From Notolepis coatsorum (Eukaryota; Chordata; Actinopteri; Aulopiformes; Paralepididae), in assembly GCA_963971535.1 (NCBI GenBank), contig OZ020586.1, positions 77,900,412 to 77,964,411 on the forward strand: a DNA stretch of 64,000 bases, given 5' to 3'. Both the position numbers and the translations under genes were made by a program. This document shows, in pieces, positions 1-11,724 of this stretch. The notes under the pieces were generated by a model. It did no database searches. It saw only the letters and a program-made list of their open reading frames with translations, and had not been told where the DNA came from. Positions within the stretch are counted from its first letter, which is position 1; each line of letters begins with the position of its first letter.

Positions 1-353
1 GGGTCAATTTAGAATGTTTATGTTGTCAAGTATGAAAAGATCTCCTTAACTATCTATTCATTATTCATTATTCTTTATTGTTTTGTTTACTAAATCACTT
101 AAAATAAGTGAAAAGGACACATGCACATAATAACCAGTTGTAAATGGTGACAAAATCAGTTCTAGGTCAGACTCTGAGAGAAGCTTGTTACCCCTTTGGA
201 GAAAATGTACAAACAACATGACTAAATATGTCTTTTGTCCAGAGTTCTTCTCCTGCATCGTGACGTCCCTGCTGTCTCCTCGCTTAACCGTTTCCTTTGT
301 GACCTTTGACCCTCTAACGTGGCTGTGACCTACTGCCGCTCACAGTAGGGGGG
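1..353. other. Non-coding stretch, nothing recognised
   Basis: AT-rich sequence with only one short minus-strand frame of 65 codons (61-258), which lacks any family signature. I see no RNA gene or repeat boundary here. Confidence 0.5.
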
Positions 354-450
354 GTTGGTGTGTGTGTGCGTGCGTGCGTGCGTGCATGTATGCGTGTGTG
401 TGTGTGTGCGTGTGTGTGTGTGTATGTGTGTGTGTGTGTGTGTGTGTGTC
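354..450. repeat. (TG)n microsatellite with interruptions
   Basis: Nearly continuous TG/GCGTG dinucleotide tract. The apparent poly-Cys/Val reading frame across it is an artefact of the repeat. Confidence 0.9.
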
Positions 451-655
451 AGCTTGGGGAATCTCCCACAGAGCTCATAATGGACTGGGTATGAAAACAA
501 TGCACTCAGACAATGGCGGGCCCGTGTGTGTGTGTATGTGTCCTCGTTTTCCTAGTGTTGTGAGGACTAAATATTCCCACAAGTGATAAAAACAAGTTGT
601 TACGTTAGATCAATATTGAAGCGATCAATGTAAAATAGCATTGAATCAAGGTTGA

Positions 656-1053
656 ATGTTTTAATCCAGACCGAAACATGCAGGCAAACTGTTTTAATCC
701 AGACCACAAAATGCAGGCGAAAGGTTTTAATCCAGACCACAACATGCAGGCAAAGGGTTTTAATCCAGACCACAACATGCAGGCAAACTGTTTTAATCCA
801 GACCACAACATGCAGGCAAAGGGTTTTAATCCAGACCACAACATGCAGGCAAACTGTTTTAATCCAGACCACAACATGCAGGCAAAGGGTTTTAATCCAG
901 ACCACAACATGCAGGCAAAGGGTTTTAATCCAGACCACAACATGCAGGCAAAAGGTTTTAATCCAGACCACAACATGCAGGCAAAGGGTTTTAATCCAGA
1001 CCACAACATGCAGGCAAAGGGTTTTAATCCAGACCACAACATGCAGGCAAAAG
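656..1053. repeat. 33-bp minisatellite, about 12 copies
   Basis: A 33-bp unit is tandemly repeated. Each unit contains TTTTAATCCAGACCACAAC followed by ATGCAGGCAAA. Units vary mainly in one position class (AAACTG versus AAAGGG before the next unit), and the leftmost units are the most diverged. Because 33 is a multiple of three, both strands show open frames made of an 11-residue repeat. These are incidental, not genes. Confidence 0.93.
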
Positions 1054-1209
1054 GGGTCCCATTTCTAACACAAAACCAGCGTCCTCCACCGCTATGGATT
1101 CTGCTATCACTTGGTACTATTTTGTTTCCTGGAAAAAGCCAGTGTATATACTACGCACTGGAGCCATTTTACTGGTAATGCGGCCTATCAGCTGTTTCAT
1201 GCTGACCAT

Positions 1210-1240
1210 TTGCCTGCATGTTGTGGTGTGGACTAAAGCT
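1210..1240 (-). repeat. Single inverted copy of the 33-bp minisatellite unit
   Basis: TTTGCCTGCATGTTGTGG followed by TGTGGACTAAAGC is the reverse complement of the unit repeated at 656-1053. It lies about 150 bases beyond the array and in the opposite orientation. Confidence 0.8.
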
Positions 1241-2404
1241 GCCCATCTGAAGCTTTTAGGAGTTAGGGAATGAGAATGCACGGTTGTGTGTGTCCTCCAC
1301 TCCTCCATGTATGTGTTCCTGTGTCCCGGGACAGTTCAGTCAGTATTTGGGAACACATTACCATTCTCTCCTAAATAGACAGGGTACATTTTCAGAAAAT
1401 CATAACCCTGAAGGCATTTCGTGTTTATTTTTGGTACACAACATTTCTAGGGGTATTAAGGGGTGCTGAATCCAAATCTGCTGTATACCAAGCTCAAAAA
1501 TGTCAAATAAGGCCTCAAAATTGAGAAATCCAACATGGCCACCAGCGCCAGGCTGAAATCTATTTAAGTGCATATCTTTTTGACTAAACAAGGTAGAAAC
1601 ATGAATGAAATGTGTTTTTATATGTTTGCATACATGAGGAATTTAAAATCATATCCTGATTTTAGATCAGTTGAGAAAATGTTGCATGAAACTCATATTT
1701 ATAGCAGAAACGGTGGTCGTTATTGATGCATAACTCATCAACCAAATAAGAAAGAAAAGCAGGATGATCCCAGGCCATGGATTTATTCATCAAACAATTT
1801 TCTCTTGAATTTTTTTAATCAACATGCCATTTGTGCAAATTAGATAGTATGCGTACAGTAGCTTAGGTACAGTCATTTATTGTCAGTCATCAATCGTATT
1901 CAGGCAGGTGTCGCAGGTGTCTTGCAGTTGCATGATTCATACAATGCTGAATAGAATAGAATAGATTATAATATAATAAAATAAAAATATTATTTTACCA
2001 TCAATATAAGTGAATGTTCAAGTTTCTTTATTAGTTGTCATACAGAATACAGAATACTTTGCATGAAATGTTTCTTTCTGTGTTTCTCCTGAGAGTGTGC
2101 TAGATAATAACAAGATAGTATAAAATAAGTATAATAAGTATAAAATAGAAAGTCAAGAAGTCAAGTACGTAAACAAGTGTAAACAACAAAATTGTTCAGT
2201 GTATCTATATATACAGTATGTACAGCTGGTACAAAAATTGTGAGGTATAGCTTAGCTTGTGGTGCCACCTTGTAGTGGTGAGGTGCAATAAGGAATGAGA
2301 ATGATGTGCAATATCCTTACCAATAATATAAATATAAAGTGTAAAGTGTGTCTAAAGTGGTAAAGTGGGTGCTACAGTGTGTTGTTTATTTAAGTGAGTG
2401 TATA
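1241..2404. other. AT-rich non-coding stretch with a probable LINE 3' tail
   Basis: No coding frame of note. Near 2019-2050 the string CAAGTTTCTTTATTAGTTGT resembles the reverse complement of the AATAAAGAACTTGAACTTGA tail at about 46,690-46,712, so a short LINE 3' end on the minus strand is likely. The rest is unassigned. Confidence 0.4.
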
Positions 2405-2409
2405 TGCTA

Positions 2410-2520
2410 GTGTTGTCAAAAAATATCGAAGTATCGATACATATCGATACTGAATATTTAAAACGGCTTCAATACTCATTTCCCGAAGTACCGATACTTT
2501 CTGCAGTATCGGTACCAGCT
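2410..2520. mobile_element. Fragment of a hAT-like terminal region rich in TATCGATA palindromes
   Basis: TAGTGTTGTCAAAA is followed by several TATCGAT/ATCGGTACC repeats, resembling the ends of teleost non-autonomous hAT elements. Only one end can be seen and no target duplication was found, so this is a fragment call. Confidence 0.35.
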
Positions 2521-2809
2521 GGCTTGCTCCCGCAAGTTGTTGACAGACAGACGCGCTGCCAGAGCCTTGCCCTTCCGCCTCCTCCTCCTCCTCGCTCAGA
2601 GCAACAGACACAAGCTGCTGCAGCCTCCTCCCCCTCACAGCCGGGCAGCGCAGCCCTGTCTTCAGTTTGTAAACAACGCTATTATTAGCTAACGTTAGCT
2701 GTCGTTCCTCCGTTAGCTTAATGCTAGCTAGCTGGCCACCTATTACTTCATGGAAACGGAGTAACGTCAAGCCGAGCCCGCATGAACTCGACACAACTAC
2801 CCCGTTTCC

Positions 2810-4300
2810 CAGGGTTCGAATTATCACCTGAGAGCTATGGGGGCCCCCTGAATTTTTTTTTTACAATTTTTTTTCCTGGAATTGTGGCTGTTTTCGAAGT
2901 CATATTTAGAGGAATATCTCATTAGGATTAGTCTAATACTAAGTAATAATGACATCACACAACATTCTAATCATTAGACTATTGTGTGATGTCATTATTC
3001 AGGCTCATTCTTAACCATCAATATTTGTTCATTTTCTTACTCACCTCTGATATATAATGCCATATTTACTTATTTGCATTTTGCATCTGAAAAAATACAA
3101 CAATTTAATTTGAAAAATGAGACCAAATTTATGAACTTGAATTAATATGTATTTGTCTCTTTACTTATAAATCAAAAACTAACAAAATAATCTAATGGAA
3201 AATAAATAGTTGTATGGCACAACAGCAGCATTTATCAGGATACAGTAAGTAACATTATCATCTGATAATAAAATGAACATAAAATAAATACTTGTATAAA
3301 TCAAAATAAATAATGTTATAAACAAATGTGCACAGGTAATCAAGAACTGTATGAAAAATAGTAGCAGCATCTTCTTAGAACAACAAGAAGAAAAGTAACT
3401 ACTGCAGCATGTCACCGACATGCAGACTGGAAGAGCCGGGATTCAAACCACTGACCTCTTTTATCCAAAGCGAGTAGTGACGACTATATTCTCTTCCTCA
3501 ACTTCTTGCTCTGAGAGCTAGTCACAGTCCCATTCATCCACTGCTCTGCCAAATGGGCTCCAAATGATTTATTTAACAATATCTTGGCGTTTTTACATGG
3601 AAGGCAGCCAATGCATCCCTCCTTGGCAAATAACCAGCCATATTTATTTTTCCAAAAGTTCCACTGACTCGGACCCCAGCATTGTGGTGGTTGAGTAGCA
3701 GCGCAGTCCAGGTCTAGTGGTGGAGACTCAGGTCTGGCAGTGGCAACCGGCGTGGTAACAATAACAGGTGCACTGCGCACAGGAGCAGCAGAGCTAACAC
3801 TAGTACTAGCACTAGCAGTGTCAACTTCAGTGACAGTAGCGCTGCTAGCTGCTACACTAACAGCATCAGTCTTTGGCCTTTTTATAAAACCAAAGCTGTC
3901 CAGCTTTGTACAGCCTTGCGGCGGGTTGAGCGTACTGTTTAGTGTTTATGTTTTCAGTTGCAGGACACGGACCGGCAGCCTTCTGTTTACATCAGCTGCT
4001 TGCTGCTTCTTCTTCACTAGGTTGCAATAGCGTTAAACTTATGGGTGACGCATAGCGGCTTGGAGGTGAAATGCAGCCTATTCCACAACATTAATTACTC
4101 GGTTCTTTTAAAAACTGAAAAGAAAAATATGATCTATTAACAATTTATTTAGGTAACATAAATAATACTAATTCGTAAAAAAATATATATATATTATATA
4201 CATTTTTTGAGAGACCCCCACAGCGGGTCTTGACTATGGGGGCTCAGACTATAGCTATGGGGACTGAGCCCCCATTGGCCCCCTCATAATTCGAACACTG
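2810..4300 (-). mobile_element. Decayed hAT-like DNA transposon with paired terminal inverted repeats
   Basis: The left end CAGGGTTCGAATTAT and the right end ATAATTCGAACACTG form an imperfect terminal inverted repeat of about 15 bp. The GGGGGCC-rich subterminal sequence is also mirrored (2843-2852 and 4260-4285). The minus strand carries a fragment of a transposase-like N-terminus (3484-3780). The 8 bases outside the two ends (CCGTTTCC and GAGAAGAC) do not match. The target duplication is therefore missing, and either one flank was rearranged or the ends belong to two copies. Most of the interior is AT-rich with no long frame. Confidence 0.65.
3484..3780 (-). pseudogene. hAT-transposase-like N-terminal zinc-binding fragment
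   Basis: A 98-codon frame. Its central part has a W..FW..KY.WL start, a CIGCLPC cysteine pair, then H..EQWMNGTVTSS and a basic KKLRKRI end. From knowledge of the family this layout resembles the N-terminal TTF/BED-like zinc region of vertebrate hAT-derived ZNF862/KIAA1586-type proteins. No catalytic DDE region or dimerisation domain follows inside the element. I read it as the broken 5' part of a transposase gene rather than a host gene. The family match is by eye only. Confidence 0.45.
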
Positions 4301-4320
4301 GAGAAGACCCCCGGCGCTTC

Positions 4321-4725
4321 ATGGCAGAGCTGTTCATGGAGGTGGCGAGAGACACGCAGCTGGATCCCAGCCTGGAGTTGGACCGTGCACACCGCAGTCT
4401 GGGCCCAAAGCCGCAGCAAGGATCCCGACACTTCATTGTCTGCTTCCATAAATATACCCAAAAGGAACGGGTGCTTTTGTGGGCTAAGAAGAACCGAGAC
4501 GTTGTATACAATGGGCATTCTATCAGGATCTTTGAAGATTTCAGCGCCACACTCGCCAAGAAACGGGCCACCTTTAACAAAGTGAAATCCCAGTTCTACA
4601 AAGATGGGATACGCTTCGGCCTCATCTATCCAGCCCTCCTCCGGGTTACCGTTAACGGACTGACTCGCATGTTCGAGACCGCGGAGGAAGCGGAGCTTTT
4701 TTACGGGGATATTAGCAGTAAGTGA
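4321..4725 (+). pseudogene. LINE ORF1 protein, RNA-binding and C-terminal domains (5' truncated)
   Basis: 134 codons. ELDRAHRSLG, then a basic stretch and VYNGHSIRIFEDFS, are typical of the RRM and C-terminal domain of L1-type ORF1 proteins, which coat LINE RNA as trimeric nucleic-acid chaperones (family knowledge). The coiled-coil N-terminus is absent: upstream sequence changes abruptly at the hAT terminus near 4300. The methionine at 4321 is internal, not the native start. The same domain with matching motifs (VYGGNSVHIYEDY) occurs in copy B at 56,729-57,172, which supports the assignment. Confidence 0.85.
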
Positions 4726-5638
4726 CCAATTATCAGGACTGCCCACATATCCCATTAGAATAATTATTTATAGTTTGTTTGTTTGCCTTTTTCCCTAATT
4801 ACTCATTAGGCTATACGTTATAAATGGTCTTTGGGAACACTACAGGCTTTGTTTATGGGATGTGTGATGTGAAAGGACTTACATATCAGAAGTGTATGTT
4901 ACAATATAGTATATGTCATGGGGTTACAAACGTCGTCCTAACTACAGTAACTGGTTGTGCTGATTAAAACGGGACATCACGTGTCAAGTTCAGGGGGATA
5001 CGAGGGGAGGGAGGGTTTGTTTGTTATTGTGTTAAACACGGACGGGTTTGACATAAAGGGGCATTACGTGCCTAGCTCAGGGGGACACGGGGCTAGGGAG
5101 GGTTTCTGTTTTTTGTTTTCTATGTTACACTCAGTGATGCCGGTAACGCGTTACTAAGTAACGCGTTATTGTAATCTGATTACTTTCCCCCGAAAATAGT
5201 AATCTAACGCGTTAATCTTTAAAAGCCAGTAATCTGATTGCAGTTACTTGTCCAAGTGGCTGTGCATTACTATTTCGTTACTATCTCATCATAAATTCAT
5301 AATGCATGCGGAATGCAGTATTTTATTTCGTTTTCGACAGTCAAAAATACATTTTTGAGCTGTTTTTCTTATTTGGGAGTGACGTGGTGTGGCAGTGAAA
5401 GGGTTACACAAGAATGTGTCCTCGCGGCGTGACTGGACTCTCTGTCTGTGAGTGACTCTGCTTTGGCCCAATCACATTCCCCATCCACAGTCTGCGAATC
5501 AGAGGCAGAGTAGGGCGGGTCTTCACAGCACGTCATGTGACATATGCGCCAATCGTCTGACAGCAGGACTCCGTTTCATTCGTCTGAGAATTCCACCCCA
5601 AAACGCTTGTCTAAACGAAGTGAAACCGCAAGAAGACT

Positions 5639-5762
5639 AGAGAGACATTTATAAAAACAATTTAATAGTTACAGTTGATATAATTGAATAGTTCAGCCTG
5701 CATTTGTTAGATGTGAATGGATACACTGGTTTTGTAAAACCACTGGCTGGCTGCTCTAATGC
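5639..5762 (+). repeat. Direct repeat inside the hAT element, copy 1
   Basis: The block from AGAGAGACATTTATAAAAAC to GGCTGCTCTAATGCT recurs almost identically at about 6221-6345. The two copies bracket all three microsatellites of the element. Confidence 0.9.
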
Positions 5763-5815
5763 TCTCCCACAGTTCTTCAGGTGGGAGAACACGAGTGACA
5801 GAGAGAGGGGAGAGA

Positions 5816-6160
<345 letters not shown>

Positions 6161-6220
6161 CTCTTATTTGCCAGATTTACAGTTAATTTACATGTTAAAG
6201 AGAGACTGCTTGTATGTTTA

Positions 6221-6345
6221 TAGAGAGACATTTATAAAAACAATTTAATAGTTACAGTTGATATAATTGAATAGTTCAGCCTGCATTTGTTAGATGTGAA
6301 TGGATACACTGGTTTTGTAAAACCACTGGCTGGCTGCTCTAATGC
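6221..6345 (+). repeat. Direct repeat inside the hAT element, copy 2
   Basis: Second copy of the block at 5639-5762, immediately 3' of the microsatellites. The hAT copy at 21,992-23,105 appears to contain this block only once (about 22,263-22,384, minus strand). Confidence 0.9.
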
Positions 6346-6768
6346 TGTGAGCATCATAGACTGTTGCTTTACCATACTTGATGGTACAGAAGCTGAAGCA
6401 CTAGTTTAACCATTTACGTTATGTGCAGAGAAACAAGTTAAAAACAATTTATGCACTTTCAATAAAGCGTTTAAAAAAAACTGTTGGGGGAACGACGACT
6501 TCGTAACCTAGTTACTTTCAAAGTAACTAAGTTACTCTGATAATCAAGTAATCAGTAAAGTAACTTGGATTACTTTTTAAAGGAGTAATCAGTAATCAGT
6601 AATCGGATTACTTTTACAAGTAATCTGTGGCATCACTGGTTACACTCAGACAGGTTTGTGAAATAGTTTTTAATTTCTCACCTTTATATAACTACCAGCC
6701 GCTCTATTATTTTGCTATATATATCTGTACTTATTAGCAGAAGTGTTTTTCTTTTCTTGCTTATATAT

Positions 6769-9558
6769 GGCAGCAACTCAGAATAAGATCCAGATCGGAG
6801 GTAAAGCTGTCAACGTTAGTTTCCTGGAACGTAAGAGGACTATAGGCAATATTAATTGCTTAATTCTCTGTCTGCGAATGTGATATTTTTACAGGAGACA
6901 CACGTCAAAGCCACACAACAACGTAGCCTGAGGTGTAATTGGATTTCGCAGGTCTGTCACTTGCCTTTCTCCTCCCATGCTCGTGGCGTGGCTATCCTTT
7001 TTAAGAAACATTTCCCATTTCAATTGACTTCTATGACTGCTGACCCTTTTGGTAGATATATTTTAGTTTCAGGCACCATTCCCCTTGACTTTACTTAACA
7101 TCTATGGTAAGAACGTTTTCAACCTGCTCCCCGACACTAGTAACTCAAATGTAATAATTGGCGGTGACCTGAACTGTTATCTAGACCCATACATGGACAG
7201 ACTATCTACACGCCCACCCCCAGATATCTCATCAGTTCGGGTTCTGAACAACCTGATTAAATCCAGGAACCTAGTAGATATTTGGAGGGTTCAGCACCCG
7301 ACTGACAGAGATTACTCATTCTACTCTCATCCCCATAAATCCTATAGTAGAATAGACAATTTTTTATTAGACTCCCAACTAATCTCCCATGTCACCAACA
7401 CAAAATACAACAGATTTCTGACCACAGCCCCCTGTCAATGTCCCTAGATCTCTCCATCCCCAAGCAAACTTACTCTTGGCGTCTCAACCCCTCCTTACTT
7501 GCTGAAGGGAAATTTGTAGAGTATATCACCACCAAATTAACATATTTTATGGAATTTAATGACAATGGTGAAGTGTCAGACTCCACACTGTGGGAAACAT
7601 TAAAGGTTGTAATTCGTGGGGATGTAATCTCGTATGAATCCACTGCCAAGAGGGAGAGAGAGAGGTGACTGATTGAGATTAACAATGCTCTTCCCGCCCT
7701 CGAGACGGCATATCAGGCCTCAAAATCCCCTGAAGATTATAATAAAATATTGAAGCTAAAGTATGAATATAACTGTATACTGGATGGTCAAATAAACACT
7801 CTCCTTTTAAAACTAAGACTAAAGCTATTTGAAATGGGAGATAAGCCTGAGCGTCTCCTGGCGCGACAGCTCAAGGGTGCTCAGGCCTCTAGGTCAATCC
7901 TCTCCATCAAGTCTAAGAGTGGCGCCCTGCTGACTAACCCCAGGGAGATAAATGACCGTTTTAAGGAGTTTTACAGTGAACTTTATTCATCTAAATGTGA
8001 TCCCACTCAATCTGATTTGAACGACTTCTTTGACCCTCTTGAAACACCCAAACTTAGTGGTGATGCTAGAAAGGATTTAGACTGTGATTTCACATTGGGA
8101 GAAATAACTTCAACCATTAAATCATTCTCATCAGGTAAAGCAGCTGGGCCAGATGGATACAGTGCTGAATTTTACAAGAAATTCTGTGACATTCTCGCAC
8201 CACTCCTCCTCAGAATGATATCCAGTTCTGAGAAGGACGGAGTCCTACCCAAAACATTAAACGAAGCTAATATTGCCCTCATATTAAAAAAGGGGAAGGA
8301 GGAAGTAGATCCGGCCAGCTTCAGACCCATAGCACTCCAAAATTTCGACAGAAAGGTAATTACTAAAATGCTGGCTGTTCGACTAAATAACTGTGCAACT
8401 GAACAAGCAAAACTACTACTGGGCTGCCAATGTAAGGGCTCTGATGTACTGGCGGCAGGGGACAACAGGTGAATTGACTCCTGGGGCCCCCTTGTGGCTG
8501 AGAATGGAGGCTAATTCCCTTGTTAACTCATCCTTGCCAGCTATGCTATTTGTCAAACCAGGGGTACCCGGGATCTTAAAACTAAGTTTTGTCGTGGAAA
8601 ACTCTGTCAGAATTTTAAATCAAATCAGGGGTGCTTTGAGCCTACCAGATGTTTCTATCCATGCACCAATCTGTTTTAATCACTCTTTTTCGGCTCCATG
8701 GACAGACGGGGGTTACCTTGCCTGGAGTGGGAAGGGGCTAGCTTCCATTAAGGACTTATACATAGAGACGGTCACTTTGCATCTACTAAAGAGGAAGTTT
8801 GAGTTGCCCGGCACCAACTGGCTCGGGTTTTTACAAGTCAGAAATTATGTTAGATCCAAAGTTCAGGCTTTCGAAGAGCGCCCAATTGAACATTCTTTCT
8901 TTGATATATTGCTGAGCCCTCCCCACTCCAAGCACCTCATCTCTAGGTTTGTATGTCTGTTTGACAACTGTAACATGGCCTCTACTGAGAAGATTAAAGA
9001 ACAATGGCAGGAGGAACTCTGTATTGATCTATCTGATATTGTATGGGATCGGAGTCTGTCTATAATACAACTTGGCTCAGTCAATAGTAGACACCAGCTG
9101 ATCCAATTTAAAGTTGTGCATCGTCTCCACTACTCCAAGCATAGATTGCACAAGATCTACCCCTCTGTTTCACCACTGTGTGACAGGTGCCAGCTATTAG
9201 AGGGTACACTCTCTCATGCCTTCTGGTTTTGCCCTTCACTAACAGGATTCTGGGCCAAAATATTCGACTGGTACTCTAAGGCCTACAAGATAACTCTACA
9301 GCCGGGGGCAGAGCTCGCCATCTTTGGCTGCTCTGAGTCCTCTCTGAGCTTTCCTACAGCTGTGCAACAATCTTTGACACTGCGGGGACAACGGTTGCTA
9401 AAAAACAAATACTGATGGAGTGGAAGTCCTCCTTAGCACCTTCTTTCCAACTGTGGATGGCGGACATGACATCTGTCATACGGATGGAGAGACTAAGGTT
9501 CCTGAGAACCGATTCACTTAAAAGGTTTTCCAAAATCTGGGACCCTTCTTCTCGATGA
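6769..9558 (+). pseudogene. LINE ORF2 (endonuclease and reverse transcriptase), broken and internally deleted
   Basis: Successive fragments in shifting frames. The apurinic-type endonuclease shows LQETHVK (about 6886), GGDLNCYLDP (about 7162) and SRIDNFLLD (about 7350). The RT N-terminus shows GKAAGPDGYSAEFYKK and FRPIALQNFDRK (7750-8385). The C-terminal region shows NYYWAANVRALMYW (about 8407), a late cysteine/histidine motif and the end (8393-9558). Sequence jumps from the segment after FRPIAL directly to the NYYWAANVRA segment at about 8388-8400. The DQTGFI, AFD, QGCPLSP and YADD regions of the RT palm are therefore absent. The 3' end runs in a different frame from 9415 to a TGA at 9558. 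Confidence 0.88.
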
Positions 9559-10065
9559 GGCTAGAGGCAGCAGCTGATTCGCCCGTCTGATCTCACAGTC
9601 CCCCTATGAGGGACCCCAAACACAATATTTCTCAGTCATGTATGGCTGGTAACCGTGTTGTAATAGCAAATGTAAAACATTTGTTATTATTATAATTTTT
9701 TCTTTAATGCATTTTTTTACTTTCACTGTCTGAGTGTGTTTGTCTGTCATGTTGGTATACTGTTTGTCATGTTTGTACAATGTTCTGAAAAATGTAAAAT
9801 AAAATATATATATAAAAAAAAAAAAAAGTAAAACCATTTGCTATATGCTATACACTACACTTCAGTCTATGTGATGTGGTGGGTATGTATGATGGTAATT
9901 AAGGAATTATTATACATGACTATTATATGCAAGTAGGCTATGTCTAAGCTATTTTACAATATTATACATGAACTGCTTGTTTTTTTTATCTGTTTATTAC
10001 TTGTTTTTTATTATTATTTATTTTCAATTTATGTTTGAAATAAATAAACTCATTCATTCAAGATA
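9559..10065. other. LINE 3' untranslated region, A-rich tail and unassigned spacer
   Basis: 9559-9832 is the 3' end of LINE copy A, ending in an AAAATAAAATATATAT stretch and a run of A. 9833-10,065 has no coding frame. A TTGAAATAAATAAACTCATTCATTCA string at about 10,034-10,060 looks like another LINE-type tail. Confidence 0.6.
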
Positions 10066-11442
10066 TTGTGTGAGCAAAAGTATAGTTACTGGCTGAACCC
10101 CACCGTCATAGCCAACTATCGTCCTGTCTCTCTTCTCTCCTTCCTTTCTAAAACACTTGAACGTGCTGTATCCAACCAACTTACTGCTTATCTCTTACAG
10201 AATGACCTCCTAGACCCCAATCAGTCTGGCTTCCGGACTGGCCACTCCACAGAAACGGCCCTCATTGCGGTCACAGAGGCACTTCACTTAGCAAAAGCGA
10301 AAGGCCTCTCCTCTGTCCTGATTCTCCTAGATCTATCTGCAGCCTTCGACACAGTCAACCATCAGATCCTCCTCGCGGCCCTCGCAGGAATGGGAGTGGC
10401 TGGATCTGCGCTGACATGGCTGACATCATACCTCAACGACCGCTCCTACCAAGTGTCATGGAGAGGGACTCTGTCGGCCACCCGCCCCCTCCGGACGGGT
10501 GTCCCCCAGGACTCGGTCCTAGGACCCCTTCTCTTCTCCCTCTACACTAAATCACTGGGTAACATTATCACGTCTCATGGCTTCTCATATCATTGTTATG
10601 CCGATGATACTCAACTCTTCCTCTCCTTCCCTCCCTCAGATATCCAAGTCTCTGAGCGGATCTCGGCCTGTCTGTCCAACATCTCCGCCTGGATGACGAC
10701 CAACCACCTCAAACTGAACCTAAGCAAAACAGAATTGCTCCACCTGCTGGCCAAATCCTCCCCCCTGACCGACCTCTCCATCACAGTCGAGAATGCAGCT
10801 GTGACCGCGTCCCCAACCGCCAAGAACCTTGGTGTCGTCCTCGACGACCAGTTGAACTTCTCTGCTCACATCGCAGCGACAACCAGAACCTGCAGATTCC
10901 TCCTGAGCAACGTCAGAAGGATACGCCCCTTCCTGACAAAAGAAGCCACCCAACTCCTCGTCCAATCAACAGTCATCTCCCGCCTCGACTACTGCAACGC
11001 ACTGCTAGCTGGCCTCCCGGCCACTGCCACCAAGCCTCTTCAACTCATTCAAAACGCAGCGGCCCGCCTGATCTCAAACCTACCGAAGTCGGCCCATGTC
11101 ACCCCACTTCTTAGGGACCTGCACTGGCTCCCCATTGCTGCACGTATCCGCTTCAAGGCCCTCGACCTAGCATACCGTGCGGCAAAGGGAACCGCTCCCG
11201 CCTACCTCCGGTCAATGGTCTCTAACTACACACCCTCAAGACCCCTACGCTCTGCATCTTCTGGCCTCCTCAGATCTACTCCTATCCAAGCTCCTGGAGG
11301 GTCATCAAAGAGAAGCCGCCTATTCTCAGTCCTTGCCCCACAATGGTGGAATGAACTACCCATCCCAGTTAGGACAGCCGAATCCCGTCCAATCTTTCGC
11401 CGTCGACTAAAGACTCACTTCTTCAACCATTATCTGAAATGA
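10066..11442 (+). CDS. L2-type reverse transcriptase, C-terminal 450 residues, open frame
   Basis: Copies LINE RNA into DNA at the nicked target. Seen in order: NYRPVSLLSFLSKTLERA (finger/palm motif), NQSGFRTGHST, LLDLSAAFDTVNHQ (first catalytic Asp), GVPQDSVLGPLLFSLY, then CYADDTQLF, the catalytic YADD box, at about residue 190. The thumb and C-terminal domain follow, with LDYCNALLAGLP and the terminal FRRRLKTHFF. The first dozen residues are likely flanking sequence in frame, so the ATG at 10,066 is not native. QDSVLG replaces the usual QGSVLG. This is the remaining half of a LINE ORF2, not a host gene. Confidence 0.88.
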   Translation: MCEQKYSYWLNPTVIANYRPVSLLSFLSKTLERAVSNQLTAYLLQNDLLDPNQSGFRTGHSTETALIAVTEALHLAKAKGLSSVLILLDLSAAFDTVNHQILLAALAGMGVAGSALTWLTSYLNDRSYQVSWRGTLSATRPLRTGVPQDSVLGPLLFSLYTKSLGNIITSHGFSYHCYADDTQLFLSFPPSDIQVSERISACLSNISAWMTTNHLKLNLSKTELLHLLAKSSPLTDLSITVENAAVTASPTAKNLGVVLDDQLNFSAHIAATTRTCRFLLSNVRRIRPFLTKEATQLLVQSTVISRLDYCNALLAGLPATATKPLQLIQNAAARLISNLPKSAHVTPLLRDLHWLPIAARIRFKALDLAYRAAKGTAPAYLRSMVSNYTPSRPLRSASSGLLRSTPIQAPGGSSKRSRLFSVLAPQWWNELPIPVRTAESRPIFRRRLKTHFFNHYLK

Positions 11443-11662
11443 TTAAAAAAAGAAAAAGAAAAAAATCTAACCCTGACTAACCTTACTGTCATGCACTTGT
11501 CCTAATAAACTAACCTACACTGTAACATGCAACACTTTGATGAACATTTTTACTCAGCTGATAGAGTTGTACCCTTCTTGCTGTCTTGTCGTACAGAACT
11601 TGTAAGTCGCTTTGGATAAAAGCTACAGCTAAATGACTAAATGTAAATGTAAATGTAAATGT
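10066..11662 (+). mobile_element. 5'-truncated L2-type LINE with intact C-terminal half of ORF2
   Basis: Begins inside the reverse transcriptase, carries an uninterrupted frame to 11,442, then a short 3' untranslated region that ends in repeated AAATGT units (about 11,632-11,662), the kind of short-repeat tail used by L2-clade LINEs. The endonuclease half is missing, as expected from incomplete reverse transcription. Confidence 0.85.
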
Positions 11663-11724
11663 ACAATACTGCTGTAGGCCTATAATACTTATGTAAATAA
11701 GTAAGGCAATTGAAATATATCTGC

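Noticed and set aside
656..1053. CRISPR-like array
   Set aside because: Units are contiguous with no unique spacers, and the context is vertebrate.
600..1178. Several 138-166-codon ORFs on both strands with an 11-residue repeat
   Set aside because: They are all produced by the 33-bp minisatellite; no start context, no homology-like motif, and both strands are open for the same trivial reason.
2810..4300. Precise hAT insertion into the LINE
   Set aside because: The terminal repeats pair, but the 8 bases outside them do not match, so the insertion boundary cannot be confirmed.
4255..4755. Minus-strand ORFs of 166 and 98 codons opposite LINE ORF1
   Set aside because: Shadow frames of the plus-strand ORF1, which carries clear family motifs.
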